From P52-10 sp041397365 (lineage in GTDB: Bacteria > Pseudomonadota > Alphaproteobacteria > Rhizobiales > Xanthobacteraceae), in the NCBI GenBank assembly GCA_041397365.1, contig JAWKWT010000004.1, forward strand, positions 124,001 to 188,000: a DNA stretch of 64,000 nt. The letters run 5' to 3'. Shown here piece by piece: positions 34,972-43,798 of the stretch; within the stretch, counting starts at the first letter, position 1; each line of letters starts with the position of its first letter. The position numbers were made by a program, and so were the translations under genes. The notes beneath the pieces are model-generated. The model saw only the letters and a program-made list of their open reading frames with translations, was not told the DNA's origin and made no database searches.

Positions 34972-36167
34972 TCAGAACATCAGGCCGCCCTTGACCACGA
35001 CCCAGCGCCCCTTCTCCACCTTCTGCACCTGCGTCACGGTGGAGGCGAGATGGTTGGTCTTGGAGAATTTGGTCGTCGGGTTGCCGAAGATGTCGTCGAA
35101 CGGCTTGCCGCTCTCCATCGCATCGAGGAATTTCTGCCCCGTGAGATCCTTGCCGGCCTCCTTCGCATAGAAGGCGAAGGTCATGATCGCGTTGTAGCCG
35201 ATGACGGCCTGGGTGTTGGCGTCGCTGCCATAGGCTTTCTTGTAAGCGACCAGCCAATCCTTGACCTTGCCCTTGGCCGTATCCTCGTAAGGCACCTCGA
35301 AGGCGGCCGCGGCATAAAGACCTTCAACGGTGTCCTTGCCGAGCACCGGCACCTCCAGCACGTTGGTCGGCGTCGCGCCCATGAATTTCACGTCCCAGCC
35401 GAGCTTCCTGGCTTCGGCCATCGCGCCGATCGTCTCGCGCACCACCGTGCCGAGCACGACGAGATCGCAGCCGTCGGCCTTCATCTTGGAAACCTGCGCG
35501 CTGAAATCCGAGACGCCGCGCTTATAGCTCGTGATCGACGCCGGCTTGATCTTCATCGCTTCAAGCTGAAGCGTGAACCCGTCGAGCACGTTCTTGCCGT
35601 ACTCGTCGTCCTGATGCATCACGCAGGGCTTCTGCACCTTGAACGCTTCGACCATGTATTTGAGCGCCGCGCGCGGCTCTACATAGGGCAGCAGGTTGTT
35701 GAACTTCAGCCGCTCCTGCGGCTGGCGGGATCGAACTTGTAGGTGAACTCCGCTGCCGTCAGCGGAAACAACTGCGTCACGCCGGCATCGAGAACGATGT
35801 CCTGCGCCGCCAGAACGGTCGGCGAACCCATCGAGCCGATATTGGAGAAAATCTTGTCGCGCTCGATCATCTTCTGCGTGGCGAGCACGGCCTTCTTCGG
35901 ATCGTAGGCGCTGTCCTCGACGATCAGCCTGATCTTGCGGCCGTGAATGCCGCCGGCGGCGTTGATCTCGTCGACCGCCATCTTCATGCCGTTCGACACC
36001 GGAACGCCCCAGGTCTTGATCGGCCCGGACAGGTCCTGATGCGAGCCGACGACGATTTCGGTCGGTGTGATGCCCTGATTGGTGACCTTGGTCTGCGCCA
36101 TTGCGGGCACTGCGGCGAACGCCATCGCCGTGCCGAGCAGGCTTGCCTTGAGTGCGAGATGCTTCAT
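34972..36167 (-). pseudogene. LIV-type ABC transporter substrate-binding protein, frameshifted
   Basis: Periplasmic binding protein of the branched-chain amino acid/amide type (type I fold). The start is ATG 36167 with AGGAGG upstream, and the signal peptide is MKHLALKASLLGTAMAFAAV...AMA. The first lobe has TEIVVGSHQDLSGPIKTWGV and DEINAAGGIHGRKIRLI. The frame breaks near 35720, within ...FDPAS|QERLKFNNLLPY; restoring one C (AGCCCGCAG for AGCCGCAG) rejoins it and gives 398 residues. The second part, from KYMVEAFKVQKPCVMHQDDE to KGGLMF, is well conserved. The gene is last in a transporter cluster with an acyl-CoA synthetase directly upstream, so the ligand may be a carboxylic acid rather than an amino acid. 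Confidence 0.85.
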
Positions 36168-36246
36168 ACCCTTCCTCCTGTTGACCGGATCGTTCTGCTT
36201 CGCATGTGAAAAGGCCGCCCGTTCCGGAGCGGACGGCTGTTCGTCG

Positions 36247-38088
36247 TCAGGCGACCTGCGCGGCCTCCTTGGCTCCATACATCGCCTCGATCTCCTGAAC
36301 GTATTTCTGGTTCACGAATTTCCGCTTCAGCTTCATCGTCGGCGTCAGCTCCTCGTCCTCGGGCGTGAGCTGCCGCTCGATGAGATGGAAGCGCTTGATG
36401 GTCTCCACCCGCGCGAAATTCTCGTTCACCTTCTCGATCTCGTCGGAAATCAGCTTCTGCACTTCGGCGGAGCGGCACAGGCTCACATAGTTCGTGAATG
36501 GAATGCCGCTGTCCTGCGCGAATTTCTCGACCGTGTCCTGCTCGATCATGATGAGGCAGGTCAGATACGGCCTGCGATCGCCGATCACGACCGCATCCGA
36601 AATATAGGGCGAGAATTTCAACTGGTTCTCGATCTCCGACGGCGTGATATTCTTGCCGCCCGCGGTGATGATGAGGTCCTTCATCCGGTCGCTGATCTTC
36701 ACATAGCCTTCGTTGTCGATCTCGCCGACATCGCCCGTATGCAGCCAGCCATCCGCGTCGATGGTCTCCGCCGTCTTCTCCGGCTGGTTGAGATAGCCGC
36801 TGAACAGAAAATCGCCGCGCAGCAGAATCTCCCGCTCCGGCGAGAGCTTCAGCTCCGCCCAGGGAACGACCTTGCCGACCGTGCCGAGCTTGATGTGGTC
36901 GCGCGGCATGACGGTGGCGACGCCGCAATTCTCGGTCTGGCCGTAGACCTCGTACATGCCCATGCCGAGCGCGAGATACCAGCGGATCAGTTCGGGCGCG
37001 ATCGGGGCAGCGCCGGTGTAAATATATTTGCAGCGGTCGATACCGAGCGCCTTGCGGATGTTGCGCAAGGCCACCCAATAGGCGAGCTGGAATTTGGCTT
37101 TTTGCGCGAAGCTCGGTTCATCGCCCTGCAATCGCGCGTCGGCCAGCTCGTATCCGACGGCGATCGACTTCGCATACATCCATTTCTCAAGTGGCGTCGC
37201 ATCCTTGAGTGCGATCATCACCGCCGAATAGAATTTTTCCCAGACGCGCGGCACGGCGAGGAATGCCGTCGGCTGCACCTCGCGGATGTTGTCGGGCACC
37301 GTCTCCGGGCTTTCGGCGAAATTCATCACCGAGCCGGTGGCGAGGCTGTAATAATAGCCGCCGACGCGCTCGGCGACATGGCACAGCGGCAAGAACAACA
37401 GCCGCTCGTCATTCTCGATCGTCGGGAACAGCGCATCCGCATGCGCGATCTGGAAGCAGACGCTGCGATGGGTGTGCATCGCGCCTTTCGGCGGCCCGGT
37501 GGTCCCGGAGGTGTAAACGAGGATCGCCAGATCGTTCGGCCCGCGCGACGCAACCATTCGATCCCAAAGATCGTCGCGTCCCACCATGTGCTGGCGGCCG
37601 GCAGTCAGAAACGCATCGAGCGAGACCACCATCGGATCAGAGAACGCCGCAAGACCTTCCATGTCGAACACGACGATCGTCTGCAACGTCGGACAACGCT
37701 CGCGGCATTCCAGAACCTTGTCGAGCTGTTCGTCGTCCTCGACGAAGATCACCTTGGTCCGGCTGTCATTGACGAGATATTCGACCTGTTTGACGGAATC
37801 GGTCGGATAAATGCCGGACGAAACACCGCCCGCGCACAGCACGCCCATATCGGCATACAGCCATTCGACCACGGTGTTGGAGAGAATGGAGGCGACGTCG
37901 CCCGGACCGAAGCCGACCGCATTCAGCGCATAGGCCAGCTCCTTGGTGGTTTGGAGCCATTCGTTCCAAGACACCGACTTCCAGATACCGAACCGCTTCT
38001 CGCGGATCGCCGGCTTGTCGCCGCGCGCGGCAACCGCGCACAGGAACGTCTTCGGCAGCGTTTCGCCGACGGTCAGCGCTGTGCCCAT
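36247..38088 (-). CDS. long-chain acyl-CoA synthetase (AMP-dependent, FadD15-like)
   Basis: 613 residues. Activates a carboxylic acid with ATP to an acyl-adenylate and then to acyl-CoA. The AMP-binding P-loop is LVYTSGTTGPPKGAMHTHRS (about 190-209); the A5-type motif is MYEVYGQTENCG and the A7/A8 hinge is GWLHTGDVGEIDNEG...KDLIITAGGKNITPSE. The C-terminus KLKRKFVNQKYVQEIEAMYG matches the long-chain (ACSL-type) branch. Genes of this kind are often embedded in LIV-type transporter clusters, as here between livF and the binding-protein gene. This suggests activation of the imported acid; the substrate is not known. Confidence 0.9.
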   Translation of the reverse strand: MGTALTVGETLPKTFLCAVAARGDKPAIREKRFGIWKSVSWNEWLQTTKELAYALNAVGFGPGDVASILSNTVVEWLYADMGVLCAGGVSSGIYPTDSVKQVEYLVNDSRTKVIFVEDDEQLDKVLECRERCPTLQTIVVFDMEGLAAFSDPMVVSLDAFLTAGRQHMVGRDDLWDRMVASRGPNDLAILVYTSGTTGPPKGAMHTHRSVCFQIAHADALFPTIENDERLLFLPLCHVAERVGGYYYSLATGSVMNFAESPETVPDNIREVQPTAFLAVPRVWEKFYSAVMIALKDATPLEKWMYAKSIAVGYELADARLQGDEPSFAQKAKFQLAYWVALRNIRKALGIDRCKYIYTGAAPIAPELIRWYLALGMGMYEVYGQTENCGVATVMPRDHIKLGTVGKVVPWAELKLSPEREILLRGDFLFSGYLNQPEKTAETIDADGWLHTGDVGEIDNEGYVKISDRMKDLIITAGGKNITPSEIENQLKFSPYISDAVVIGDRRPYLTCLIMIEQDTVEKFAQDSGIPFTNYVSLCRSAEVQKLISDEIEKVNENFARVETIKRFHLIERQLTPEDEELTPTMKLKRKFVNQKYVQEIEAMYGAKEAAQVA

Positions 38089-38205
38089 CGTGCTTCCTCA
38101 CCTCTGTCACCGGCCGTCATCGTCGTTGCGACGACGGCCAATTCTTCGTTCGGTTCCTCCGGTCTTGCGCCGGATTCATGCGAGGCTCGTTATTTATATT
38201 TGTTT

Positions 38206-38256
38206 GAGCATGATCTGATCCGAAAACCGGTTCCCACTTTTCGGGATCATGCTCTA
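38206..38256 (-). repeat. dispersed palindromic repeat, copy 7
   Basis: Short form: GAGCATGATCTGATCCG, AAAACCGGTTCCC, ACTTTTCGGGATCATGCTCTA. Its right end supplies the TAG stop of livF (38254-38256, minus strand). Confidence 0.87.
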
Positions 38257-39033
38257 GCGCCACGTCTTCTTTTTCTTCCAGCGCCGCTCGCCGCGCGCGC
38301 TGTCTTCCTTCGCACCGAGATAGAACTCCTGAATATCCTTGCTCTGCATCAACCTTTCGCAGGTGTCGTCCATCACCACGCGGCCGACTTCGAGAACGTA
38401 ACCGTAATCCGCGGTCTCCAGCGCCTTCTTCGCGTTCTGCTCGACCAGCAGGATCGAGACGCCCTGCTCCGCATTCACGCGCCGGATGATGGCGAAAATC
38501 TCCTTCACCAGCAATGGCGACAGGCCGAGCGACGGCTCATCCAGAAGCAGCAGTTTCGGCCGGTTCATCAGCGCGCGGCTGATCGCCAGCATCTGCTGCT
38601 CGCCGCCGGAGAGCTGGCCGGCCGGCTGATCGAGACGTTCCTTCAGCCGTGGAAAATAGCCGTAAATCCGTTCCAGATCCTGCGCCACCTCGTCGCGGTT
38701 GGTTCGCAGGTAAGCGCCCATCGCCAGATTTTCCCGCACGGTGAGAAACGGGAACACCTCGCGCCCCTCTGGGACATGGCTGATGCCGAGCCGCACGATC
38801 TTGTCCGGGTCCATCCGCTGGATCGGCTTACCCTGAAATTCGACGGACCCTTTCAGCGGATCGAGCACGCCCGATATGGTTTTGAGGATGGTGGTCTTAC
38901 CCGCGCCGTTCGCGCCGAGCACGGTCACGATCTTGCCCTCGGGCACGCTGAGGCTGACGCCCCGGATCGCCATGATCGGGCCGTAGTAGCTTTCGATGTT
39001 CGCCACCTTCAGGAGCGGCTCCGCCTCGCTCAT
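38254..39033 (-). CDS. livF: LIV-type ABC transporter ATP-binding protein LivF
   Basis: 259 residues. ATPase subunit of the importer encoded at 35-41.8 kb. Walker A VLGANGAGKTTILKTI, Q-loop, LivF-like ISHVPEGREVFPFLTVRENL, signature LSGGEQQMLAISRALM, Walker B LLLLDEPSLGLSP, and H-loop ILLVEQNAKKALETADYGYV. The C-terminus is longer than usual and Arg/Lys-rich (GERRWKKKKTWR), and it ends inside the dispersed repeat, which provides its stop codon. This suggests that the tail arose when the repeat arrived. It follows livG after 12 bases. Confidence 0.93.
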   Translation of the reverse strand: MSEAEPLLKVANIESYYGPIMAIRGVSLSVPEGKIVTVLGANGAGKTTILKTISGVLDPLKGSVEFQGKPIQRMDPDKIVRLGISHVPEGREVFPFLTVRENLAMGAYLRTNRDEVAQDLERIYGYFPRLKERLDQPAGQLSGGEQQMLAISRALMNRPKLLLLDEPSLGLSPLLVKEIFAIIRRVNAEQGVSILLVEQNAKKALETADYGYVLEVGRVVMDDTCERLMQSKDIQEFYLGAKEDSARGERRWKKKKTWR

Positions 39034-39045
39034 CCCGTTCGCTCC

Positions 39046-39804
39046 TCAGGTCCCCAGATAGGCGGCGATGACTTCCGGATGGTTCTGCACCTCGGCCGGC
39101 GTGCCCGTCGCCAGTTCGCGTCCGTAATTGACCGCCAGCACGCGGTCGGACACCCTTGAGACGAGGCTCATGTCGTGCTCCACCATCAGCACCGTGATGC
39201 CGAGTTCGTTGCGGATGTCGCGAATCCAGTACGACATGTCGTCCGTCTCCTCGACATTCAGCCCGGACGACGGCTCGTCGAGCAGGATCAGCTTCGGCTC
39301 CGAACACAGCGCGCGCGCAAGCTCGATCACCTTGCGCACGCCGTAAGGTAGGCCGGAGATCAGCTTGTCGCGATAAGCCTCCAAGTCGAGCAGCTCGATC
39401 ACCTGCTCGACCTTGTGACGATGCGCAAGCTCCGCCCGCCGCACCGCCGGCAGAAACAGGATTTCCTGCACGAGGTTGGTCGTGGCGTGGCAATGCCGGC
39501 CCACGAGCAGATTGTTCAGCACGGTCGCGTTGTCGAACAGTTCGATGTTCTGAAACGTCCGCGCGATGCCGAGCTTGGCGATCCTGTGCGCCGGCGCGCC
39601 GGTGAATTCCTCGCCGTCGAAGAATAAGCGGCCGGAGGTCGGATTGTAGAGCCGCGAGATCAGGTTGAAGATCGAGGTCTTGCCGGCGCCGTTCGGGCCG
39701 ATGATGGTGAAAATCTCGCCCTTCTCGACAGCGAAATTGACCTGGTCGACCGCTTTGAGGCCGCCGAACTGCAACGAGAGATTCTCCGCAATCAGAAAAC
39801 TCAT
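39046..39804 (-). CDS. livG: LIV-type ABC transporter ATP-binding protein LivG
   Basis: 252 residues from ATG 39804, overlapping the livM stop as ATGA. Walker A IIGPNGAGKTSIFNLI, the LivG element LGIARTFQNIELFDNATVLN, a helical insert, signature region ISGLPYGVRKVIELARALCS (LPYG in place of the usual LSxGQ), Walker B LILLDEPSSGLN, and VLMVEHDMSLVSRVSDRVLA. It works as a heterodimer with LivF on the LivH/LivM permease. The altered signature is typical of this subgroup. Confidence 0.93.
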   Translation of the reverse strand: MSFLIAENLSLQFGGLKAVDQVNFAVEKGEIFTIIGPNGAGKTSIFNLISRLYNPTSGRLFFDGEEFTGAPAHRIAKLGIARTFQNIELFDNATVLNNLLVGRHCHATTNLVQEILFLPAVRRAELAHRHKVEQVIELLDLEAYRDKLISGLPYGVRKVIELARALCSEPKLILLDEPSSGLNVEETDDMSYWIRDIRNELGITVLMVEHDMSLVSRVSDRVLAVNYGRELATGTPAEVQNHPEVIAAYLGT

Positions 39805-40952
39805 CGGTTGCGCTCCGACTTGACGTAGGTCTTCTGCCGCTTGAACGTCGCGGCCTTGTACATCGGGAAGGTCTGGAAATAGAGCTTGATCTTGAGCCAG
39901 CGCCCATAGAGGCCGGTCGGTTCGAACAGGACGAAGCCGACGATGATGAGCCCGTAGATCGCACCCTTCAGTCCCGGCATGGAAGCAAGACTCGCGGCCT
40001 TCTCCTGCACCCGCGCGGCCGTCGGCGCGTCCGCCCCGAATGTATTGACCAGGCTGCCGATCAGCCCCGGTACGTCGTCCTTCAGAATCGTCAGGAACGG
40101 ATCGATCATGACGATGAAGATCGCGCCGAGGATCGCGCCGTGAATGCTGAAGACGCCGCCGATGATGATGACGATGATGAACTCGATCGACAGCAGCAGC
40201 GTGAACATCTCCGGGCTGATGAACGACATCTTGTGTGCGTAGAGACATCCGGCGAGGCCGGTGATCGCTGCGCTGATGCCGAAGGAGCGAACCTTGTAGG
40301 CCGCGACATCGATGCCCATGCTTTTCGCGGCCGTCTCGCTGTCGCGGATCGCGACGAAGGCGCGGCCCGTCGGCGAGCGCAGCAGATTCAGCGTCGCCAG
40401 GATCACCGCGATCAGAAGACCGAGGCAGAGAAAGTAAAAGCCGGTGCTGTCGCGCGGCAGCGGCATGCCGAACAGATCGAGCGTACGCACCCGCATGCCC
40501 TCATTGCCGTGCGTGACGCTTTCCCAGCGCGCGAGAATTTCCTCGACGATCGCGCCGAACGAAATCGTCGCGATGATGAGATAAATCCCCTGCAACCGCA
40601 GCGCCGGAAATCCCACCAGTGCGCCGACGATGCCGGTTAGCACACCCGCGAGCGGAAAATAGATGAAGAACGGAATCCCGTTCTGCTGGCAGAATCCGGC
40701 CGTATACGCGCCGATCGCCAGAAACGCAGCGTGGCCGAGCGACGCCTGCCCGGTGAAGCCGACGAGGATCAGAAGCGCGACGCCCACCGTCGCATAGATG
40801 AAGACGAAGACAATCTGGCTTTGCAGATAGTTGCTGACGAGGAAGGGCGCTGCCGCGAGCAGCAGCAACAGGACGCTGTAGGACCACCAATAGCCGCTGT
40901 GCTTGAAGATGCGGATGTCCTGGTCGTAATCGGTCTTGAAGATAAATCGCAT
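39801..40952 (-). CDS. livM: LIV-type ABC transporter permease LivM
   Basis: 383 residues with about ten membrane helices. LivM-type motifs: VGFTGQASLGHAAFLAIGAY, FPALRLQGIYLIIATISFGA and the cytoplasmic coupling segment GRAFVAIRDSETAAKSMGID. The N-terminal 30 residues are longer than in E. coli LivM, and there is a soluble insertion near the C-terminus (about 295-325, TFGADAPTAARVQEKAASLA). It is coupled by ATGA to livG and lies eight bases after livH. Confidence 0.92.
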   Translation of the reverse strand: MRFIFKTDYDQDIRIFKHSGYWWSYSVLLLLLAAAPFLVSNYLQSQIVFVFIYATVGVALLILVGFTGQASLGHAAFLAIGAYTAGFCQQNGIPFFIYFPLAGVLTGIVGALVGFPALRLQGIYLIIATISFGAIVEEILARWESVTHGNEGMRVRTLDLFGMPLPRDSTGFYFLCLGLLIAVILATLNLLRSPTGRAFVAIRDSETAAKSMGIDVAAYKVRSFGISAAITGLAGCLYAHKMSFISPEMFTLLLSIEFIIVIIIGGVFSIHGAILGAIFIVMIDPFLTILKDDVPGLIGSLVNTFGADAPTAARVQEKAASLASMPGLKGAIYGLIIVGFVLFEPTGLYGRWLKIKLYFQTFPMYKAATFKRQKTYVKSERNR

Positions 40953-40959
40953 GGCGCGC

Positions 40960-41835
40960 CTACACCTTCTTGCGGCCGGCGTGACCGAACAGGCCCTCCG
41001 GCTTCAGCAGCAGCACCGCCAAAAGAACGATGTGAGGCGCGACATCCTTCCATCCTTGCGCGAGGTAAAAGCCCGCCAGGCTTTCGATCACGCCGATAAT
41101 GATGCCGCCGACCACCGCGCCCGGAATGCTGCCGAAGCCGCCCAGCACCGCGGCCGGAAACGCCTTCAGCGCCAGCACCAGCCCCACATTCGAATGCACG
41201 AAGGTGATCGGCGCCAGCAGTACGCCGGCGCAGGCGGCGACGGCGGCGCTGATCGCCCAGGTCAGCGCCACCACCATCTTGACGGGGATTCCCATGTAAT
41301 AGGCGGCGAGCATGTTCTCGGAGGTCGCGCGCATCGCCGTGCCGAGCTGCGTCTTGGTGAAGAACAGATACAGCACCACGCACAGAATCGCGGTTGCGAC
41401 AATCACCGACAGCTTGTCGTGGGCGAGCACGAGATCGCCGATGCGCAGCACGCCGTTGGAGAACGGCGTATCGATCTTGAGGTCGTCGGTGCCCCAGATC
41501 ATCCCCGCGACCGAGCGCAGAAAGAAGCCGAGGCCGATCGTCGCCATCACGATGGAGAATTGCGGATTGCCGAGGATCGGCCGCAGCACGAAGCGTTCGG
41601 ACATCGCTCCGAACGCGGCCATGCAGATGACCGCCAGCGCGAAGCCGATCCAGTAATTCAAGCCGAGCATGACGACGAAGGTGAAGGCGAAGAAGCCGCC
41701 GAGCATCAGCAATTCGCCCTGGGCGAAATTGACGACTTCCGTTGTCTTGTAGATCAGTACGAAACCGAGCGCGATCAGCCCGTAGATGCAGCCGAGCGCG
41801 ATACCGCTCACGAGCTGCTGAACGAAATCCAGCAT
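40960..41835 (-). CDS. livH: LIV-type ABC transporter permease LivH
   Basis: 291 residues with eight or nine membrane helices. LivH features: QQLVSGIALGCIYGLIALGF, VNFAQGELLMLGGFFAF, the EAA-like coupling segment TQLGTAMRATSENMLAAYYM (coupling to the ATPases), and AVLGGFGSIPGAVVGGIIIG. It is the first gene of the cluster livH-livM-livG-livF-acyl-CoA synthetase-binding protein, all on the minus strand. The upstream region to 42030 holds two repeat copies (one partial) but no clear promoter. Confidence 0.93.
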   Translation of the reverse strand: MLDFVQQLVSGIALGCIYGLIALGFVLIYKTTEVVNFAQGELLMLGGFFAFTFVVMLGLNYWIGFALAVICMAAFGAMSERFVLRPILGNPQFSIVMATIGLGFFLRSVAGMIWGTDDLKIDTPFSNGVLRIGDLVLAHDKLSVIVATAILCVVLYLFFTKTQLGTAMRATSENMLAAYYMGIPVKMVVALTWAISAAVAACAGVLLAPITFVHSNVGLVLALKAFPAAVLGGFGSIPGAVVGGIIIGVIESLAGFYLAQGWKDVAPHIVLLAVLLLKPEGLFGHAGRKKV

Positions 41836-41994
41836 GCCTGCACGTCCCCCGATCCGACCCCTTGCGATCTTGTGATCGTCTTTGATGCAGCCGGCTTAGC
41901 GTTTCCGGCTCGCATAAGGGCATGTTCGGGGAATTTCAGCAAGACGACTTTTGGCGCGTCGGCGATTTGCCGCGCTGGCGGCAAATTCCAAAAA

Positions 41995-42024
41995 CCGTCA
42001 TCCGCTTATCGGGATCATGCTCTT
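41995..42024 (-). repeat. partial copy of the dispersed repeat
   Basis: CCGTCATCCGCTTATCGGGATCATGCTCT resembles the right half of the repeat and lies directly next to a full copy, suggesting two events at one place or decay of an older unit. Confidence 0.55.
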
Positions 42025-42029
42025 ATTTT

Positions 42030-42079
42030 AGCATGATCTTGTCCGAAAATCGGTTCCCACTTTTCGGGATCATGCTCTA
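42030..42079 (-). repeat. dispersed palindromic repeat, copy 8
   Basis: Short form: AGCATGATCTTGTCCG, AAAATCGGTTCCC, ACTTTTCGGGATCATGCTCTA. Its right end supplies the TAG stop of the alpha/beta hydrolase at 42077-42904. Confidence 0.87.
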
Positions 42080-42904
42080 ACCGCGATGCCGCCCGAGGAA
42101 GTCGAGCAGCGTCCGGTTGAAGGCTTGCGGCTGTTCCCAGCTCGGCGCGTGGCCTGCTTCAGCAATGACGGCCGTCTCCGCATGCGGCATATGGCTGGCC
42201 TGAAGCCGCAGTACTGAGGGCGGCGTCCACAAATCGGCGTCGCCGGTCATCAGCAGCGTTGGGACCTTGATGGTTTCGACCTTCGCCCAGGTGATGACAT
42301 TCGCCAGTTTCTGATTCAGCCGCGCGCCGATCAGCGAGGTCTTCTCGAGCGCGAGCCATGCGGCCGCACCTTCCGGATTGCCGGCGCGATAGGTCGCGCT
42401 CAGTTCCTGAAAATCCTTCGGCAGCTGCGCGGAAGAAGGAGGACGAAACACATTGCAGAGATCGAGATAGCTCTTGTCGGTGACGCCCATGATCGTCGAT
42501 GCGAGCGTCAGGCTCAGCAACCGTTCCGGATGCGACAGCGCGTAGTCGGTCGCGATGATCCCACCGGCCGCAAGCCCGACGACATGAAACCTGTCGACGC
42601 CGAGATGGGTCATCAGGTTGTGCAGATCCTCCGATCCAATCCCCGGATCGTTCGGATCGCCGGGATCGGACCTCAGATAGCCGCGCCGCGAATAGCCGAT
42701 GACCCGATAGCCGGCCTCTACGAGCACCGGCTGCTGATAGCCCCAGAACGCGCCGCTGCCCGAGGCCGCATGCGACAGCACCACGACCGGACCCGAACCG
42801 CCTGTGTCCCAGTGCCAAAGCCGCGTGCCGGGAAGTTCTGCAATTCCTTCCGTCGCCGGCGCTTGCTCAGGAATCGGGACAGCGGACCAGATCGTCATAA
42901 GCAT
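42077..42904 (-). CDS. alpha/beta-hydrolase-fold protein lacking the nucleophile serine
   Basis: 275 residues. The overall pattern is that of an alpha/beta hydrolase: VVVLSHAASGSGAFWGYQQP (oxyanion region), VIGYSRRGYLRSDPGD, the cap region, the acid loop LLMTGDADLWTPP and the late His in IAEAGHAPSWEQP. The nucleophile elbow, however, reads VVGLAAGGIIATDYALSHPE (about 108-127): the motif G-x-S-x-G has become G-L-A-A-G, with Ala112 in the Ser position. The gene may encode a non-hydrolytic or inactive protein, or one using another mechanism. It starts eight bases after the stop of a second hydrolase on the same strand. The stop TAG lies in a repeat copy. Confidence 0.82.
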   Translation of the reverse strand: MLMTIWSAVPIPEQAPATEGIAELPGTRLWHWDTGGSGPVVVLSHAASGSGAFWGYQQPVLVEAGYRVIGYSRRGYLRSDPGDPNDPGIGSEDLHNLMTHLGVDRFHVVGLAAGGIIATDYALSHPERLLSLTLASTIMGVTDKSYLDLCNVFRPPSSAQLPKDFQELSATYRAGNPEGAAAWLALEKTSLIGARLNQKLANVITWAKVETIKVPTLLMTGDADLWTPPSVLRLQASHMPHAETAVIAEAGHAPSWEQPQAFNRTLLDFLGRHRG

Positions 42905-42911
42905 TCAGCCG

Positions 42912-43682
42912 TTAGCGACTTGGATCGGCATAAACCAGGCTGCGCCAGCCGGAGCGGTCGAAACGCTTCCACGCGCCTTCGCGCTGCGCGAGGCGATCGG
43001 CGACCGCATAGACCACCGCCGGGTTGTGGCCGAGGCCGCAATGGCTTCCCTGCACCTCGATGTTTTCCGCGCGCGCGGTCGGATGCTCCATGCAGATCTG
43101 CCACGCACAGATGCCATCGGTGCGGCTGAAGATCGCCGTGGTCGGCACCGGCGGCGCATCGGCAAGGGCTCCGCCGAATTCCTCGTCGGCGTCGATGGAT
43201 TGCTTTCCGCTCACCGCCTCATAGAGCCGCCACGCATTGGTCGCCTGCGGATGCCCGCCGAACGGACTGCCGAGCGTGATGACGGAGCGCACGAGATCGG
43301 GCTCCATTTTGGCGAGCTGCCGCGCATAGATGCCGCCGAGACTCCAGCCGACCAGGCTGACCTTGCGTCCGTGCATCTCATACAGGTCGCGCAGGCGTGT
43401 CAGCATGCCCTCCTGTACGCCGGGGCGCGGACCGAAATTACGGCCGAGTCCCCAGCCGCTGACGGCATAGCCCTGCCGCTGAAGGAAGGATCGCAACGGC
43501 CGCGTGGCCGCGTCACTCGTGACGAGCCCCGGCAGCACCAGCACCGGATGGCCGTCACCGCGCGGCGCGAAACTTAGAAGCGGCAGCGAGCCGAGAAAAG
43601 CGCCGAACTCCGGCAAGGCGCGCCCTTCGAGCAGCATCAAGGCTCGGGACGGGGGCCGGATGGCCTGCACATTGGCATTCAT
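42912..43682 (-). CDS. alpha/beta hydrolase, lipase-like
   Basis: 256 residues from ATG 43682, with GGAGG upstream. Motifs: HPVLVLPGLVTSDAATRPLR (oxyanion/first strand), nucleophile elbow LVGWSLGGIYARQLA with Ser114, ITLGSPFGGH as in PGAP1-like and GPI-inositol deacylase-related lipases, acid near IFSRTDGICAW, and His in QGSHCGLGHNPAV. It is likely an esterase or lipase acting in the cytoplasm; no signal peptide is visible. It is followed by the Ser-less hydrolase eight bases later, so the two form an operon. Confidence 0.83.
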   Translation of the reverse strand: MNANVQAIRPPSRALMLLEGRALPEFGAFLGSLPLLSFAPRGDGHPVLVLPGLVTSDAATRPLRSFLQRQGYAVSGWGLGRNFGPRPGVQEGMLTRLRDLYEMHGRKVSLVGWSLGGIYARQLAKMEPDLVRSVITLGSPFGGHPQATNAWRLYEAVSGKQSIDADEEFGGALADAPPVPTTAIFSRTDGICAWQICMEHPTARAENIEVQGSHCGLGHNPAVVYAVADRLAQREGAWKRFDRSGWRSLVYADPSR

Positions 43683-43798
43683 TCGAATAACCTCCGATAG
43701 CGGCCTCGCATGAGACCTGTCACAAGCGGCGCCGAACAGATCCGTATTCAGAACCGACTTTCTGGAACTTTGCAACGGCCGCGCCTCGCGCAAAAGCG

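Noticed and set aside
36079..39159. A 1026-codon plus-strand open frame
   Set aside because: It is antisense to the binding-protein, acyl-CoA synthetase, livF and livG genes, which have clear motifs. Long antisense frames are expected in GC-rich DNA with strong third-position bias.
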